From Acidovorax sp. GBBC 1281 (lineage in GTDB: Bacteria; Pseudomonadota; Gammaproteobacteria; Burkholderiales; Burkholderiaceae_C), in NCBI RefSeq assembly GCF_028473645.1, contig NZ_CP097269.1:124001-188000 (forward strand): a stretch of 64,000 nt of DNA, read 5' to 3'. The translations under genes were made by a program, and so were the position numbers. Below are positions 28,474-39,416 of the stretch, in pieces (position 1 is the first letter of the stretch; every line of letters starts with the position of its first letter). Under the pieces are notes generated by a model that saw only the letters and a program-made list of their open reading frames with translations, was not told the origin of the DNA and ran no database searches.

Positions 28474-29928
28474 TCACCGGGCGGGCATGGCGGAAGGCGC
28501 CAGGGTCGAGGCGGCCTGCGGCGTGGCCTCGGCCTCCCAGCCGCCGCCCGCCGCGCGGTACAGGCCGATCCAGGCCGCCATGCGCTCCTGCCGCAAGGTG
28601 ATGAGCGCGGTCTCGGAGGCCAGCGCCGTGCGGCGCGAATCCTCCAGCTCGACCAGGCTCGCCAGCCCGCCGCGCCAGCGCGCCTCGGTGGCGGTGAACG
28701 AGGCGCGGTAGCCGTCCGCGGCGCGCTGCGCATCGGTGCTGCGCGCGGCGGTGCTGGCCAGGCGCACCAGCGCCTGCTCGACCTCGCTCACGGCTTGGCG
28801 CACCGTGCCGCGGTACTGCTGCACGGCCGCGTCGTACTGTGCCTCGGCGGAATCGACCTGCGCCGCGCGTCGGCCCGCATCGAAGATCGGCAGCGACAGC
28901 CCCACCGGCCCGATGGACCAGGTGTTGGAGGTGATGCTGGCCCCACCCGTGCGCACCCAGCCGCGGCCCACCGAGCCGCTGAGCGTGAGGCGCGGCAACT
29001 GCTGGGCGCGGGCGCTGCCCACGTCGGCGCTGGTGGCCGCCACCTCGCGCTCGGCCGCGTACACGTCGGGCCGTTGGGCCAGCACGCCCGCCGGCAGGGC
29101 CTCGATGGCGAAGAGCGCGTCGGGCGCCGGCGCCAGCGGCGCGGCGGCAGCACGGGCGCGCAGCGCGGATTCGTCCTGGCCGGTGAGGGCCACCAGGGTC
29201 TTGAGATCGATCTCGCAGGCCATGCGCTGCTGCTCGGCGCGCACGTGGCCTTCGGCCTCGCTGGCCTGCGCCAGGGCGAGCGTGGCGGGCGCGGTGAAGC
29301 CGGCCCGCTCGCTCAGGCGCGACAGCTGCGCGGTCTGCCCGCGCGAGGCGGCATCGGAGGCGGCCACGTCCGCCAGCGCCAGGCACTGGCGCCAGCTGCT
29401 GTACTGCGTGGCGACCTCGGCCGCGACGGAAACGCGGGCCTCGTGCCACTGCGCCTGGGCGCCGGCCAGCCGCTGCAGTGCGGCCTGGTTGGCGGCGGCG
29501 TTGCCGCCGAACAGGTCCACCTCCCAGCTGGCCTGCAGCGCGGCCTGGGCCGTGCTGGCCAGGCCGCCCACCTGCTCGTTCACGCCGCGGCTGGCGCTGG
29601 CCTGCCCGTCCAGCGAGGGCAGCAGCGCGGCGCGCGCGCTCACCCGGGCCGCGCGGGCCTGTGCCAGGCGCGCCCGGGCCTGCGCCACGCTCGGGCTGAT
29701 GTCCTGCGCCGAGGCGATCAACTCGGCCAGCAGCGGGTCGCCGGCGCGCTCCCACCAGCGGGACAGGTCGGCCACGCTGCCCTGGTGGGGCAGCGGCGCC
29801 TGCCAGCCGGCGGGCGTGGGCGCCTCCACGCGAGGGGCGGGGCTGGGGACGGCGCAGGCGGCCAGCCACAGGGGCAGGGCGAGGGCCAGCAGGGCGCGGG
29901 GGGGGCGGTGCGTTGGGGGTGTTTTCAT
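28474..29928 (-). CDS. Outer membrane efflux lipoprotein (OprM/NodT family)
   Basis: A 484-residue TolC-like channel subunit of the NodT class. The leader ends in the lipobox LAAC (residues about 23-26), predicting a lipid-anchored mature protein. Two outer-membrane-efflux repeats follow, each with a long coiled-coil: [29 protein letters not shown]...[14 protein letters not shown] and ...[31 protein letters not shown], plus [43 protein letters not shown]. Length is typical. It lies upstream of the adaptor and pump genes and 23 bases after the TetR gene, so all four are probably one operon. Confidence 0.92.
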   Translation of the reverse strand: MKTPPTHRPPRALLALALPLWLAACAVPSPAPRVEAPTPAGWQAPLPHQGSVADLSRWWERAGDPLLAELIASAQDISPSVAQARARLAQARAARVSARAALLPSLDGQASASRGVNEQVGGLASTAQAALQASWEVDLFGGNAAANQAALQRLAGAQAQWHEARVSVAAEVATQYSSWRQCLALADVAASDAASRGQTAQLSRLSERAGFTAPATLALAQASEAEGHVRAEQQRMACEIDLKTLVALTGQDESALRARAAAAPLAPAPDALFAIEALPAGVLAQRPDVYAAEREVAATSADVGSARAQQLPRLTLSGSVGRGWVRTGGASITSNTWSIGPVGLSLPIFDAGRRAAQVDSAEAQYDAAVQQYRGTVRQAVSEVEQALVRLASTAARSTDAQRAADGYRASFTATEARWRGGLASLVELEDSRRTALASETALITLRQERMAAWIGLYRAAGGGWEAEATPQAASTLAPSAMPAR

Positions 29929-29952
29929 GGGCAACCAGAAAAAGGCATGGCG

Positions 29953-30636
29953 CTAGCGGGGGGCCGCGGCCGGCGCGCGCAGCGCCTGCTCGGCCGCCAC
30001 CATGGCGAGCGCGTATTCGGTGAGCCGGCCGGTCCAGGCGTCCACGGCTTCGGGGGTGGCCAGCAGTTGCGGCTCCATCGCGGCCAGCACTTCCTGCTGG
30101 CACCAGATCTGGAAGGCCAGGCCGGTGATGGCCAGCACCAGCCGGTGCAGGTCGTCGTCGGGGCGGGCCACGCCCAGGTGCCGGCCCAGCAGCCGCACCA
30201 TGGCGTCGTGGGGCTGGCGCACGTCCTGCTCCAGCTCCTTTTCCCACTGGCCGGTGGGCTCCAGCATCTCGCGGATGTGCAGCCGCATGAACTGGCGCGC
30301 CATCTCGCCGTGCTGCAGCGGGGCCAGCACGCCGCGGAAGTAGCGCTGCATCGCCTCGCGCAGGTCGAGCCCGTCGCGGGTGAAGTCCGCCACCAGCGAA
30401 GGCATGTCGCCGAACGGCTCGGAAAACAGCGCGCCATACAGCGCCGCCTTGTCGCCGAAGTAGTAGCTCACGGCCGCCACGTTGGCCTGGGCGGCCTGCG
30501 CGATGGCGCGGATCGACGTCTTGGCGTAGCCGTGCTCGGCGAACAGCCGCAGCGCCGCATGCAGCAGCCGCAGGCGGGCCGTGGGGGTGCCGGCGGCGGC
30601 GTCGGCCGGGGCGGCGGGAGGGCTGGTGGGAGACAT
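29953..30636 (-). CDS. TetR-family regulator (CerR/DUF1956-like C-terminus)
   Basis: A 227-residue repressor. The N-terminal helix-turn-helix is [49 protein letters not shown], a textbook TetR domain. The C-terminal ligand domain ([36 protein letters not shown]...[18 protein letters not shown]) resembles DUF1956/CerR-type regulators. It is first in the efflux operon and has a 20-base near-perfect palindrome just upstream, so it very probably represses itself and the pump, released by a pump substrate. Confidence 0.93.
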   Translation of the reverse strand: MSPTSPPAAPADAAAGTPTARLRLLHAALRLFAEHGYAKTSIRAIAQAAQANVAAVSYYFGDKAALYGALFSEPFGDMPSLVADFTRDGLDLREAMQRYFRGVLAPLQHGEMARQFMRLHIREMLEPTGQWEKELEQDVRQPHDAMVRLLGRHLGVARPDDDLHRLVLAITGLAFQIWCQQEVLAAMEPQLLATPEAVDAWTGRLTEYALAMVAAEQALRAPAAAPR

Positions 30637-30656
30637 CGCGGCGGATTAGACCACGA

Positions 30657-30676
30657 TAAATCAAACGTTTGTTTTA
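30657..30676 (-). promoter_or_regulatory. Palindromic operator for the TetR regulator
   Basis: TAAATCAAACGTTTGTTTTA is a 20-base palindrome with 9 of 10 matched positions around a perfect CAAACGTTTG core. It begins 21 bases before the TetR start, in the gap shared with the divergent chemoreceptor gene, the normal place for an autoregulatory TetR site. Confidence 0.75.
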
Positions 30677-30837
30677 AACCCCGGCGCCGCCGTGGGCGGC
30701 GGGCGTGGCTGAGCCGACACACTGGCCGAAATCAACCGGGTAGCCGACATGTTTTGTCGGATTTTTCTGGCAAACTTTTTGTTGCAAACGGTGTGGGGTT
30801 GTGGTCCGCCGTGGACCGGTTCGATCAAGGGGTTGGC

Positions 30838-32742
30838 ATGTTCAGGAATCTTTCCATCCGGGTGGCGCTGCTGCTGGTGCTGCTGTTCTTCACCGGCGCG
30901 CTGCTGGTCTCGGTGGGGGTGGGCTGGGTGGGCACCCGCGCCGGCGTGATGGCCGGCGAAGTGCAGGACCGCACGACCCGCGACATGCTCGCGCTCAAGC
31001 AGGCCGAGATCCGCATGTGGGACAACCGCGTCGCCCTGGCCGTGGGCCACCGCAACGTGCTGCGCGGTGACCCGCCCGACAGTGTGCGGTCGCAGACCAC
31101 GCGCGCCGAGAAATCCATGCAGGAGGCGCGACCCATCCTGCAGTCCGTCGCGCAGGGCCTGCCCGCCGACTGGGCGCAGGAGCGCCAGCTCGCCACGTCG
31201 ATGATCACCGCCTTCGACGCCTACGCCGCCCTGGTGCAGCGCGGCGCCGTGGGCCTGGCCGGCGGCAACGAGGCCGAATACAGCGGCAAGGAGATCGTCG
31301 CCCAGCGCAACAAGCTGCTGGCGGACATGGAGGGGCTGATGAAGCAGCTCTTCGATGCCGAAGGCCAGCGCGGCAATGCCCTGCAGGCGCAGTCGGTGCG
31401 GCTGCTGTACATCGCCGAGATCGCGGCCGGCGTGCTGGTGGTGGTGGGCGTGGTGCTGGCGGTCCTGTGCTGGGTGTTCATCCGCCGCAACGTGCTGGCG
31501 CCGCTGGATGATGCCGGCGCACTGCTGGAAAAGGTCGCCCAGGGCGACCTCACCACGCGCATCGAGGTGCGCTCGTCCAACGAGATCGGCCGCCTGATGG
31601 GCGCCGCGCGCACCATGCAGGAGGGCCTGGCGCGCATGGTCACGCAGGTGCGCCAGGGCGTGGAAGAGATCCACACCGGCTCGCGCGAGATCGCACTGGG
31701 CAACGGCGACCTGAGCGGGCGCACCGAGCAACAGGCTGCGTCGCTGGAGGAAACTGCCGCCAGCATGGAGCAGCTGTCGTCCACCGTGAAGCAGAACGCC
31801 GACAGCGCGCGCCAGGCCAACCAGCTGGCCGCCAGCAGCATGGCGGTGGCCCAGCGCGGCGGCGCGGCGGTCGGCGAGGTGGTGGCCACGATGCAGGAGA
31901 TCGCGGGCAGCTCGCGCCGCATCGCGGACATCGTCGCGGTGATCGACGGCATCGCCTTCCAGACCAACATCCTCGCGCTGAATGCGGCCGTGGAAGCGGC
32001 GCGTGCCGGCGAGCAGGGCCGGGGCTTCGCCGTGGTGGCCAGCGAGGTGCGGGCCCTGGCCCAGCGCAGCGCCACCGCCGCCAAGGAGATCAAGGGCCTG
32101 ATCGACGAGTCGGTGGGCAAGGTGGGCGCGGGCTCGGCCCAGGTGGAGCGCGCGGGCGCGACCATGCAGGAGATCGTGGCCTCGGTGCAGCGCGTGACGG
32201 ACATCATGGGCGAGATCTCGGCCGCCTCCACCGAGCAGTCCTCGGGCATCGACCAGGTGAACCAGGCCGTGGTGCAGATGGACCAGGCCACGCAGCAGAA
32301 CGCGGCGCTGGTGGAAGAGTCTGCGGCGGCGGCCTCGTCGCTGGAAGAGCAGGCCAAGCGCCTGCGCGAGGCTGTCTCGCAGTTCCGCGTGGATGCGAGC
32401 GCGGTGCCGCTGGCGGCGCCAGCACCCGCTGCCGCGCCACGCAGTGCGGCCCCGGTCGCGGCACCCGCCCGCGTGGTGGCCCGCCCGGCGCCGGCGCGCC
32501 CGGCCGTCTCGGCCACGCCTTCGCCCGCTGCGGCAGCATCGCCGGCACCGAAGCCGGCTGCGAAATCCGCGGCTCCCTCCACTGCCAAACCTGCCGCAAG
32601 CGCGCCCGCGCTGTCCGCCCCGGACGCCAAGCCCAAGGCGCCTGCCACGCCGGCACCGGCACCTGCCGCCCCCCGGGCCGCTGCGCCGCGCCCGGCGCCC
32701 GCGCCGTCATCGCGGTCGGACGACGACTGGGAAACCTTCTAG
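30838..32742 (+). CDS. Methyl-accepting chemotaxis protein with C-terminal WETF tether
   Basis: A 634-residue chemoreceptor. TM1 is at residues 8-28, a four-helix-type periplasmic sensor at 30-185 ([27 protein letters not shown]), TM2 at about 187-213, HAMP at 214-265, then the signalling coiled coil with methylation stretches ([52 protein letters not shown]) and the hairpin tip [27 protein letters not shown] at about 371-400. About 100 Ala/Pro residues form a flexible linker that ends DDDWETF. The final DWETF matches the NWETF pentapeptide that docks CheR and CheB in enteric receptors. AAGGGG precedes the ATG. The ligand is unknown. An IS630 copy lies 8 bases past the stop. Confidence 0.95.
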   Translation: MFRNLSIRVALLLVLLFFTGALLVSVGVGWVGTRAGVMAGEVQDRTTRDMLALKQAEIRMWDNRVALAVGHRNVLRGDPPDSVRSQTTRAEKSMQEARPILQSVAQGLPADWAQERQLATSMITAFDAYAALVQRGAVGLAGGNEAEYSGKEIVAQRNKLLADMEGLMKQLFDAEGQRGNALQAQSVRLLYIAEIAAGVLVVVGVVLAVLCWVFIRRNVLAPLDDAGALLEKVAQGDLTTRIEVRSSNEIGRLMGAARTMQEGLARMVTQVRQGVEEIHTGSREIALGNGDLSGRTEQQAASLEETAASMEQLSSTVKQNADSARQANQLAASSMAVAQRGGAAVGEVVATMQEIAGSSRRIADIVAVIDGIAFQTNILALNAAVEAARAGEQGRGFAVVASEVRALAQRSATAAKEIKGLIDESVGKVGAGSAQVERAGATMQEIVASVQRVTDIMGEISAASTEQSSGIDQVNQAVVQMDQATQQNAALVEESAAAASSLEEQAKRLREAVSQFRVDASAVPLAAPAPAAAPRSAAPVAAPARVVARPAPARPAVSATPSPAAAASPAPKPAAKSAAPSTAKPAASAPALSAPDAKPKAPATPAPAPAAPRAAAPRPAPAPSSRSDDDWETF

Positions 32743-32751
32743 GACGCTCTA

Positions 32752-33914
32752 GTGGTGTGCACCAGAGATTCGCATGAACTTCTATGATGTGTTTCTGGCG
32801 GCTGTTTTTTGCAGCCCGGGAGCACATCATGGCCCGACCGCATGCCGTTGCTATCGAGTTGAGCGAAGCCGACCGAGCTGTGTTGCTCGGTTGGTCACGC
32901 CGTCGCAAGACCGCCCAGGCCTTGGCGCTGCGAGCACGCATCGTGCTGGCCTGTGCCGATTCAGCAGCGACCAACACGGCGATTGCCGAAGCCATGGGTT
33001 TGAGCCTGATGACGGTGTCGAAGTGGCGTCGGCGCTTTGCCCAGCATGGCATTGCCGGCCTCGACGATGCACCCCGCTCAGGCGCTCCGCGCACGATCCT
33101 GGACGAGCAGGTCGAGGCCGTGATCACCACGACGCTGGAGACCGTGCCAGAGAATGCCACCCATTGGTCCACCCGTACGCTCGCCGCTCATCTGGGACTG
33201 AGCCAGACCACCATCTCGCGCATCTGGCGTGCCTTTGCATTGGCGCCGCATCGCACCGAAGGCTTCAAGCTCTCCACCGACCCGTACTTCGTCGACAAGG
33301 TGCGTGACATCGTGGGGTTGTACTTGCATCCACCCGAGCGCGCTCTGGTGCTGTGCGTGGACGAGAAGCCCTCCATCCAGGCCCACAGTGATACCGCTCC
33401 GGCCATACCCATGCAACCGGGCCAGCCGGAGCGCCACACGCATGACTACCTGAGACACGGCACGACAGACCTCTTTGCCGCCCTCGATGTCAAGGCCGGC
33501 ACGGTCATCGCCGAGGTCCACCGACGTCATCGCAGCGTGGAGTTCCGTCACTTCCTGCAGACCGTCGAACGTGCCACGCCCGCGGAGTTCGAACTGCATC
33601 TCGTGCTCGACAATGCCAGCACCCACAAGAGCCCGATCATCCAGCGCTGGCTGCTCAGGCATACGCGTGTGCACCTGCACTTTACGCCCACCTCGGCCTC
33701 TTGGATCAACCTGGTGGAATGCTGGTTCTCGATCCTCACGGCGCGTCGGCTCAAGCGCGGGAGATTCCCCTCGACCCGCGCCCTGGAGAACGCCATCCGC
33801 GCCTACGTGGCTACCAACAACGTCAATCCCAAGCCCTTCGTCTGGACCAAGACGGCCGATCAAATCCTTCAGTCCGTTGCAGAGTTCTGCATACGAACTT
33901 CCGGTTCACACCAC
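32752..33914 (+). mobile_element. IS630-family insertion sequence
   Basis: A 1,163-base element with terminal inverted repeats: left GTGGTGTGCACC and right (reverse complement) GTGGTGTGAACC, with further partial matches (GA, TTCG, ATG) to about 27 bases. Each end is flanked by TA inside CTAG (32749-32752 and 33914-33917), as expected for IS630 elements, which insert at TA and duplicate it. It contains one intact transposase gene, so it may be active. It sits just after the chemoreceptor stop and appears to have disrupted no gene. Confidence 0.88.
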
Positions 33915-33917
33915 TAG
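32829..33917 (+). CDS. IS630-family transposase
   Basis: A 362-residue DDE transposase, uninterrupted. The N-terminal helix-turn-helix part is TAQALALRARIVLACADSAATNTAIAEAMGLSLMTVSKWRRRF, followed by a winged-helix region. The catalytic triad regions are visible: CVDEKPSIQA (first Asp), LVLDNASTHKSP (second Asp) and SASWINLVECWFSIL (Glu). The ATG has GGGAG upstream. The stop codon TAG is not inside the element: it is formed by the last C-A-C triplet followed by the duplicated TA plus the flanking G, so its end depends on the target site. Confidence 0.94.
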   Translation: MARPHAVAIELSEADRAVLLGWSRRRKTAQALALRARIVLACADSAATNTAIAEAMGLSLMTVSKWRRRFAQHGIAGLDDAPRSGAPRTILDEQVEAVITTTLETVPENATHWSTRTLAAHLGLSQTTISRIWRAFALAPHRTEGFKLSTDPYFVDKVRDIVGLYLHPPERALVLCVDEKPSIQAHSDTAPAIPMQPGQPERHTHDYLRHGTTDLFAALDVKAGTVIAEVHRRHRSVEFRHFLQTVERATPAEFELHLVLDNASTHKSPIIQRWLLRHTRVHLHFTPTSASWINLVECWFSILTARRLKRGRFPSTRALENAIRAYVATNNVNPKPFVWTKTADQILQSVAEFCIRTSGSHH

Positions 33918-33996
33918 CACCCTCCGTGCATGCTTTGGGTGCCGAAGCGGGGGGCTGTCAGCGCAAGCGGGCCGTGGGTGCAATGCCAGGAAACGG

Positions 33997-34263
33997 ATGA
34001 AATCCTCCAAGTACGAACGACTGGGCTACTGGACATGCGTGCTGATCCTCGCGGGTTTTGCTTTGGCATGTTCGATGGGCATTGCCAACCGCTTGAGTTC
34101 GGGAAAAGTGCAGGCGCTTTCAAAAGCGGGTGCTGGGCGCACCATTTTTCAGTCTTCAGATCCCGTCGGTTTTTACGCCGCGCTGGTGCCGTACATGCTC
34201 ATCTGCGCGGCTTTCGCATGGGGTGCGCATTGGATTTGGTCAACGTACCTTCGCCGACAGTAA
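33997..34263 (+). CDS. Small two-helix membrane protein of unknown function
   Basis: An 88-residue protein with two hydrophobic segments, YWTCVLILAGFALACSMGIA (residues 11-30) and GFYAALVPYMLICAAFAWGAHWIW (57-80). AGGAAACGG lies just before the ATG. I do not recognise the family. It lies 80 bases beyond the IS630 element on the same strand; before the insertion it would have followed the chemoreceptor gene closely. Confidence 0.6.
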   Translation: MKSSKYERLGYWTCVLILAGFALACSMGIANRLSSGKVQALSKAGAGRTIFQSSDPVGFYAALVPYMLICAAFAWGAHWIWSTYLRRQ

Positions 34264-34339
34264 TGGTCGCCGACACGCGTTGGTCTCGCTTGCGAAAGAG
34301 GCGTGGCCGTTCCGTGAATCGTCATCGGATCTTGGTGTT

Positions 34340-34358
34340 TGCTATTAATTAAATAGCA
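34340..34358. repeat. AT-rich palindrome of the dispersed-repeat type
   Basis: TGCTATT-AATTA-AATAGCA is a perfect 7-base inverted repeat in a GC-rich neighbourhood. Its TAATAGCA-type ends resemble those of the intergenic repeats at 13408, 27165 and 41157. It is 22 bases past the ssuD stop and might act in transcript termination, but has no GC-rich stem. Confidence 0.5.
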
Positions 34359-34379
34359 GAAATGGCTTTTTCCAGCGGT

Positions 34380-35566
34380 TTATAGAGCGGTCTCCGGCAC
34401 AGGCGCTGCCGCTGATTCCGCCTCTGGCCGGCTGGCCCGGATGTCGAACGCGCCGCCGGTCAGCGACTGGTCGCGCAGCGTCACCGCCTGCCGGCCGGGC
34501 AGCAGCGGAAACACCAGCTCCGCGAAGCGGATGGCTTCTTCCAGGTGCGGGTAGCCCGACAGCACGAAGCGGTCCACGCCCACGTCCACGTATTCCTGCA
34601 GCCGCTCGGCCACCTCCTGCGCATTGCCCACCAGCGAGGTGCCCGCGCCGCCGCGCACCAGGCCCACGCCGGCCCACAGGTTGGGGCCCACCACCAGCCG
34701 GTCGCGCCGGCCGCCGTGCAGCGCGGCCATGCGGCGCTGGCCCTCGGAATCCATGCGCGCGTAGTTCTGCTGCGCCCGGGCGATGTCGTCGTCGGTCAGC
34801 CGGCTGATGAGGCGGTCGGCATCGGCCCAGGCCTCTTCGCTGGTCTCGCGCACGATGACGTGCAGGCGCACGCCGAAGCGCAGCGGGTGCCGGTCGAGAT
34901 CGCGGCCTGCGGCGCCGGCGTGCGCGCGCACATCGGCGATCTTTTCGGCCACCGCGGCGGGCGGCTCGCCCCAGGTCAGGTAGGCATCGACATGGCGCGC
35001 GGCCAGCGCGTGCGCGGCGGGCGACGAGCCGCCGAAGTACAGCGGCGGGTAGGGCTGCGTGGCGGGCGTGAAGAAGTTCTGCGCGCCCTGCACCTTCAGG
35101 TGCCGGCCTTCGAAATCGACCTTCTCGCCCAGCAGCAGGCGGCGCCAGAGGGTCAGGAACTCGTCGCTGGCGGCGTAGCGCTCGTCATGGCTGTAGAACA
35201 CGCCGTCGGCCGCCAGCTCGGTGGCGTCGCCGCCGGGCACCACGTTCAGCAGCAGGCGGCCGGGGCCCAGGGCCTGATCGAGCGATGCCGCCTGCCGCGC
35301 CGACGCGGTGGGGTTGCCCAGCGAGGTGCGCAATGCCACCAGCAGCTTGATGCGCTGGGTGACGGGCACCAGGCTGGCGGCGGTCACCCACGGGTCCAGG
35401 CACGAGCTGCCGGTGGGAATCAGCAGGCCGTCGTAGCCCAGCTGCTCGGAAGTCACCGCGATCTGGCGCAGGTAGGCATTGGTGGGCGCGCGGCCGAAGT
35501 CGGAGGTGCCCAGGTAGCGCGTGTCGCCCGAGGTGGGCAGGAACCAGAAGATGTCGGGGGTCGGAC

Positions 35567-35570
<4 letters not shown>
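34380..35570 (-). CDS. ssuD: FMNH2-dependent alkanesulfonate monooxygenase
   Basis: A 396-residue luciferase-like monooxygenase that splits alkanesulfonates to aldehyde and sulfite using FMNH2 from a separate reductase. It follows E. coli SsuD closely: [15 protein letters not shown] at the start, [32 protein letters not shown] with the active-site Cys, [41 protein letters not shown], and [31 protein letters not shown]. The C-terminal 25 residues are an extra tail. The ATGA overlap with the regulator gene upstream implies coupled translation. No ssuE reductase lies nearby. Confidence 0.93.
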
Positions 35571-36739
<1,169 letters not shown>

Positions 36740-36780
36740 GGGTCGTCAGCGTGGGGGGTGCGCGCGGTCGTGCCTGGCGA

Positions 36781-37992
36781 TCACGAATAGAACGACGGTG
36801 CCGGTACCCTGGCGTGCAGCGCCCAGTCGCCCAGTTCCTGCAGCTTGTAGTCCACCGGGTCGTGCAGCGTCTGCGTGCGCAGGTTGCGCCAGAAGCGGTC
36901 CAGCCGCAGCGCGCCGTGGGTGGCGCGCGCGCCGGTGGTCTCGAAAAGCCGGCTGGTCACGTCCAGCCCCACGCGGGTGGAGGCCACCTTGGCCGTCGCC
37001 ACGGCCACGGCCACGCGGCCCCGGCCTTCGGCGTCCAGCGCGTCGCCTTGCGCCCAGGCCGCATCGAACGTGGCGGCGGCCTGCGCGGCCAGCAGGCGCA
37101 CGCTCTCCAGCCCGACGAAGAATTCGCCGTAGTGCGACTGGATGTACGGGTCTTCGCTGGCGCGCTCGGCGGGCGAGCGGAACCAGGGGCGCGATTCGTT
37201 CAGCGTGTAGTGCCGCGCCTGCGCGAACGCGCCCTCGGCCAGGCCCAGGAACACATGCACGAACACCAGCTGCGCCAGCAGCGGCCGCAGCGACGAGCGC
37301 GGCGTGGTCAGCGGGCCGGGGTCGCGCAGCAGCTCGCTGCCCTCCACGCGCACGTTCTCGAACAGGGCGCTGCCGCTGTCGGTCTGGCGCTGGCCGAAGC
37401 TGTTCCAGTCGCCGTTCAGGGTGATGCCCGCGCGGGCCGTGGGAATGGCGGCGATCAGCAGCTGGCCGGTGTGTTCGTCGATGCCCGAGGCGACAAGCAT
37501 CTCGGAATCCAGCGCGCCGGAACAAAAGCTCTTCTTGCCCGAGAAGTCGTACCAGTCGCCGATGCGGCGCACGGCGGTGCGCGTGTCCAGCGGGTTGAGC
37601 GCGTTGCCCCAGAACCATTGCTTGCGCGCCGTCTGCTCCAGCCACGGCACCCACTGCTCGGGCCGGGCGAACAGGCGCACGGTGGCCAGCAGCAGGTGGT
37701 GAAAGCCGTAGACGTGGGCCAGCGAACTGTCGGCCTGCGCGAGGGTGCGCACGGTCTGCAGCGTGGTCGCCCAGTCGGCGCCCTGGCCGCCCTGCGCGGT
37801 GGGGATGGAAAGCGACAGCAGGCCGCTGGCGCGCAGCGCATCGCGCTCGGCCTTCGGCGTGCCGCCGCGGGCATCGCGCTCGGCAGCGGTAGCGGCGAAC
37901 CGGTCGGCCAGCGCCTGGGCGGTGGGCAGGGGCGAGGCGGGCGCGGTGGACGGGGCTTCGGGCGGGTGCAATTGGGGGTCGCGTGAGGACAT
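36781..37992 (-). CDS. Acyl-CoA dehydrogenase-like monooxygenase (DszC/SfnC type)
   Basis: A 403-residue flavoprotein of the acyl-CoA dehydrogenase fold, in the branch that uses reduced flavin and O2 to oxidise sulfur or nitrogen compounds. Motifs: ALRASGLLSLSIPTAQGGQG, HVYGFHHLLLATVRLF, ARKQWFWGNALNPLDTR, SGKKSFCSGALDSEMLVASG, GDWNSFGQRQTDSGSALFENVRV, and the closing LRLDRFWRNLRTQTLHDPVDYKLQELGDW. It heads the minus-strand set with the sigma-54 activator and ssuD. The start MSSRDPQLHP at 37992 is chosen as the first ATG before the conserved region; the frame runs further upstream without support. Substrate unknown. Confidence 0.85.
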   Translation of the reverse strand: MSSRDPQLHPPEAPSTAPASPLPTAQALADRFAATAAERDARGGTPKAERDALRASGLLSLSIPTAQGGQGADWATTLQTVRTLAQADSSLAHVYGFHHLLLATVRLFARPEQWVPWLEQTARKQWFWGNALNPLDTRTAVRRIGDWYDFSGKKSFCSGALDSEMLVASGIDEHTGQLLIAAIPTARAGITLNGDWNSFGQRQTDSGSALFENVRVEGSELLRDPGPLTTPRSSLRPLLAQLVFVHVFLGLAEGAFAQARHYTLNESRPWFRSPAERASEDPYIQSHYGEFFVGLESVRLLAAQAAATFDAAWAQGDALDAEGRGRVAVAVATAKVASTRVGLDVTSRLFETTGARATHGALRLDRFWRNLRTQTLHDPVDYKLQELGDWALHARVPAPSFYS

Positions 37993-38410
37993 GGGTGGGG
38001 CGCCGGCAAAGGGGTGGGGGCGGTCGGGCCGGGGGCGCCCGCCGCCGCGAGTGGGTCCAGTGTGCGCAGGCAAGCGGGCTCGCCACATGCGGAATTCGCG
38101 CGTGCTTATGCGGTTTTTGGCCGATGCGCGCGCCGCGGCCTGCCGGGCGGGCATGGGGCGCGGTGCGCCCTGCGTCGCCGTGGGCTGCACCGGCCCACCG
38201 CGCCATGCGCGCAGCGGCCTGCTGCGTGATTCGTGCGCAATTTGCTGCTTCTCTGCGGCGGCTGGTGCAGGCCAGCCGGCCGGCTTTTCAGGGGCGCGTC
38301 AGGGGCGGCAGGTTTCTCATAAAAATAGACGAATAACGTTCTTGGCCGTGCGGCAAACCGCGCCCGATACTGCGCCGCACCCTCACCGCATTCACCGGGA
38401 ACCCACCACC
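37993..38410. promoter_or_regulatory. Divergent control region between the monooxygenase set and ssuABC
   Basis: These 418 bases hold no supported gene. They must carry promoters for both directions. Two landmarks are seen: ATGCGGAATTC at 38087-38097, which recurs with one change upstream of the sfnB operon (50580-50590), and an AT-rich island with ATAAAAATAGACGAATAACG at about 38320-38340, of the kind bound by LysR-type sulfur regulators such as CysB. No exact sigma-54 promoter was found. Confidence 0.5.
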
Positions 38411-39409
38411 ATGCAACGACGCACCCTGCTGTCGGCCGGCGCCGCAGCGCTGGCTTGGCCCCTGGCCTCGCACACCGCGCACGCCGCGCAGCCGCTGAAG
38501 GAACTGCGCCTGGACTACGCCACCTATTCCCCGTCCAGCCTGGTGCTGCGCCGCTTCGGCTGGCTGGAGGAGTCGTTCAAGCAGGAGGGCACGGCGGTGA
38601 AGTGGGTGTTCAGCGCGGGCAGCAACCGGGCGCTGGAATACCTGAACGCGGGCAGCATCGACATCGGCTCGTCGGCCGGGCTGGCGGCACTGCTGTCCAA
38701 GGCCAACGGCAACCCGATCCGGGCACCGTACATCTTCTCGCGCCCCGAATGGACGGCGCTGGTGGTGCGCAAGGATTCGCCCATCCAGTCGGTGAAGGAA
38801 CTCAAGGGCAAGAAGGTCGCCGCCACCAAGGGCACCGACCCGTACCTCTTCTTGCTGCGTGCGCTGCAGGTGGCCGGTTTGAAGCGCAACGACGTGGAGA
38901 TCGTCGCGCTGCAGCACGCCGACGGCCGCACTGCGCTGGAACAGGGCCGCGTGGACGCCTGGGCGGGCCTGGACCCGCTGATGGCCGCCAGCGAGCTGGA
39001 TGCGGGCTCGCGCCTCATCTACCGCAATGTGGCGTTCAACACCTACGGCTTTTTGAATGTGCGCGAAGAGTTCCTGGCCCAGCGCGCCGCCGAGACGCGC
39101 CGTGTGCTGGCCGGCTATGAGCGGGCCCGCCAATGGATCCTGGCCCACACCACCGAGGCGGCCAAAATCCTGTCGGAGGAGGCCAAGGTCAGCCTGGAGG
39201 TGGCGCTGCTGCAGCTCAAACTGCGCACCGACCTGTCCAACCCGCAGCCATCGCAGGAACACATCGCCGCGCTGCAGGGCGCCGCCCCGCTGCTCCTGTC
39301 CGAAGCCCTGGTGCGGCCCGGCACGGCGTTGAACAAGGTGGTCACCGACCTGGTGGACACGCAGTTCGCGCGCAGCGTGACGAGCGCGTCGGCGGCCTCG
39401 CCGGCCTGA
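38411..39409 (+). CDS. ssuA: Aliphatic sulfonate ABC transporter, periplasmic binding protein
   Basis: A 332-residue exported binding protein of the SsuA/TauA/NMT1 type. A signal peptide with a twin arginine (MQRRTLLSAGAAALAWPLASHTAHA) is followed by LRLDYATYSPSSLVLRRFGWLEESFKQEGTAVKWVFSAGSNRALEYLNAGSIDIGSSAG, LVVRKDSPIQSVKELKGKKVAATKGTDPYLFLLRAL and GRVDAWAGLDP, all family features. It captures sulfonates for the permease and ATPase genes that follow within 8 bases. The open frame upstream of 38411 is antisense to the divergent gene and has no signal peptide. Confidence 0.9.
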   Translation: MQRRTLLSAGAAALAWPLASHTAHAAQPLKELRLDYATYSPSSLVLRRFGWLEESFKQEGTAVKWVFSAGSNRALEYLNAGSIDIGSSAGLAALLSKANGNPIRAPYIFSRPEWTALVVRKDSPIQSVKELKGKKVAATKGTDPYLFLLRALQVAGLKRNDVEIVALQHADGRTALEQGRVDAWAGLDPLMAASELDAGSRLIYRNVAFNTYGFLNVREEFLAQRAAETRRVLAGYERARQWILAHTTEAAKILSEEAKVSLEVALLQLKLRTDLSNPQPSQEHIAALQGAAPLLLSEALVRPGTALNKVVTDLVDTQFARSVTSASAASPA

Positions 39410-39416
39410 CCGCGCC

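Noticed and set aside
28406..30664. Upstream extension of the adaptor frame to 30664
   Set aside because: Same-strand frame across the OprM-like and TetR genes in a different phase; no domain until the adaptor's own start.
28462..30837. Upstream extension of the chemoreceptor frame to 28462
   Set aside because: It runs antisense through the outer membrane factor and TetR genes; the chemoreceptor clearly starts at 30838 with a TM helix and ribosome binding site.
37993..38410. A sigma-54 promoter in the divergent sulfur region (TGGCCGTGCGGCAAA at about 38344)
   Set aside because: The GG and GC are not 12 bases apart, so it does not meet the -24/-12 rule.
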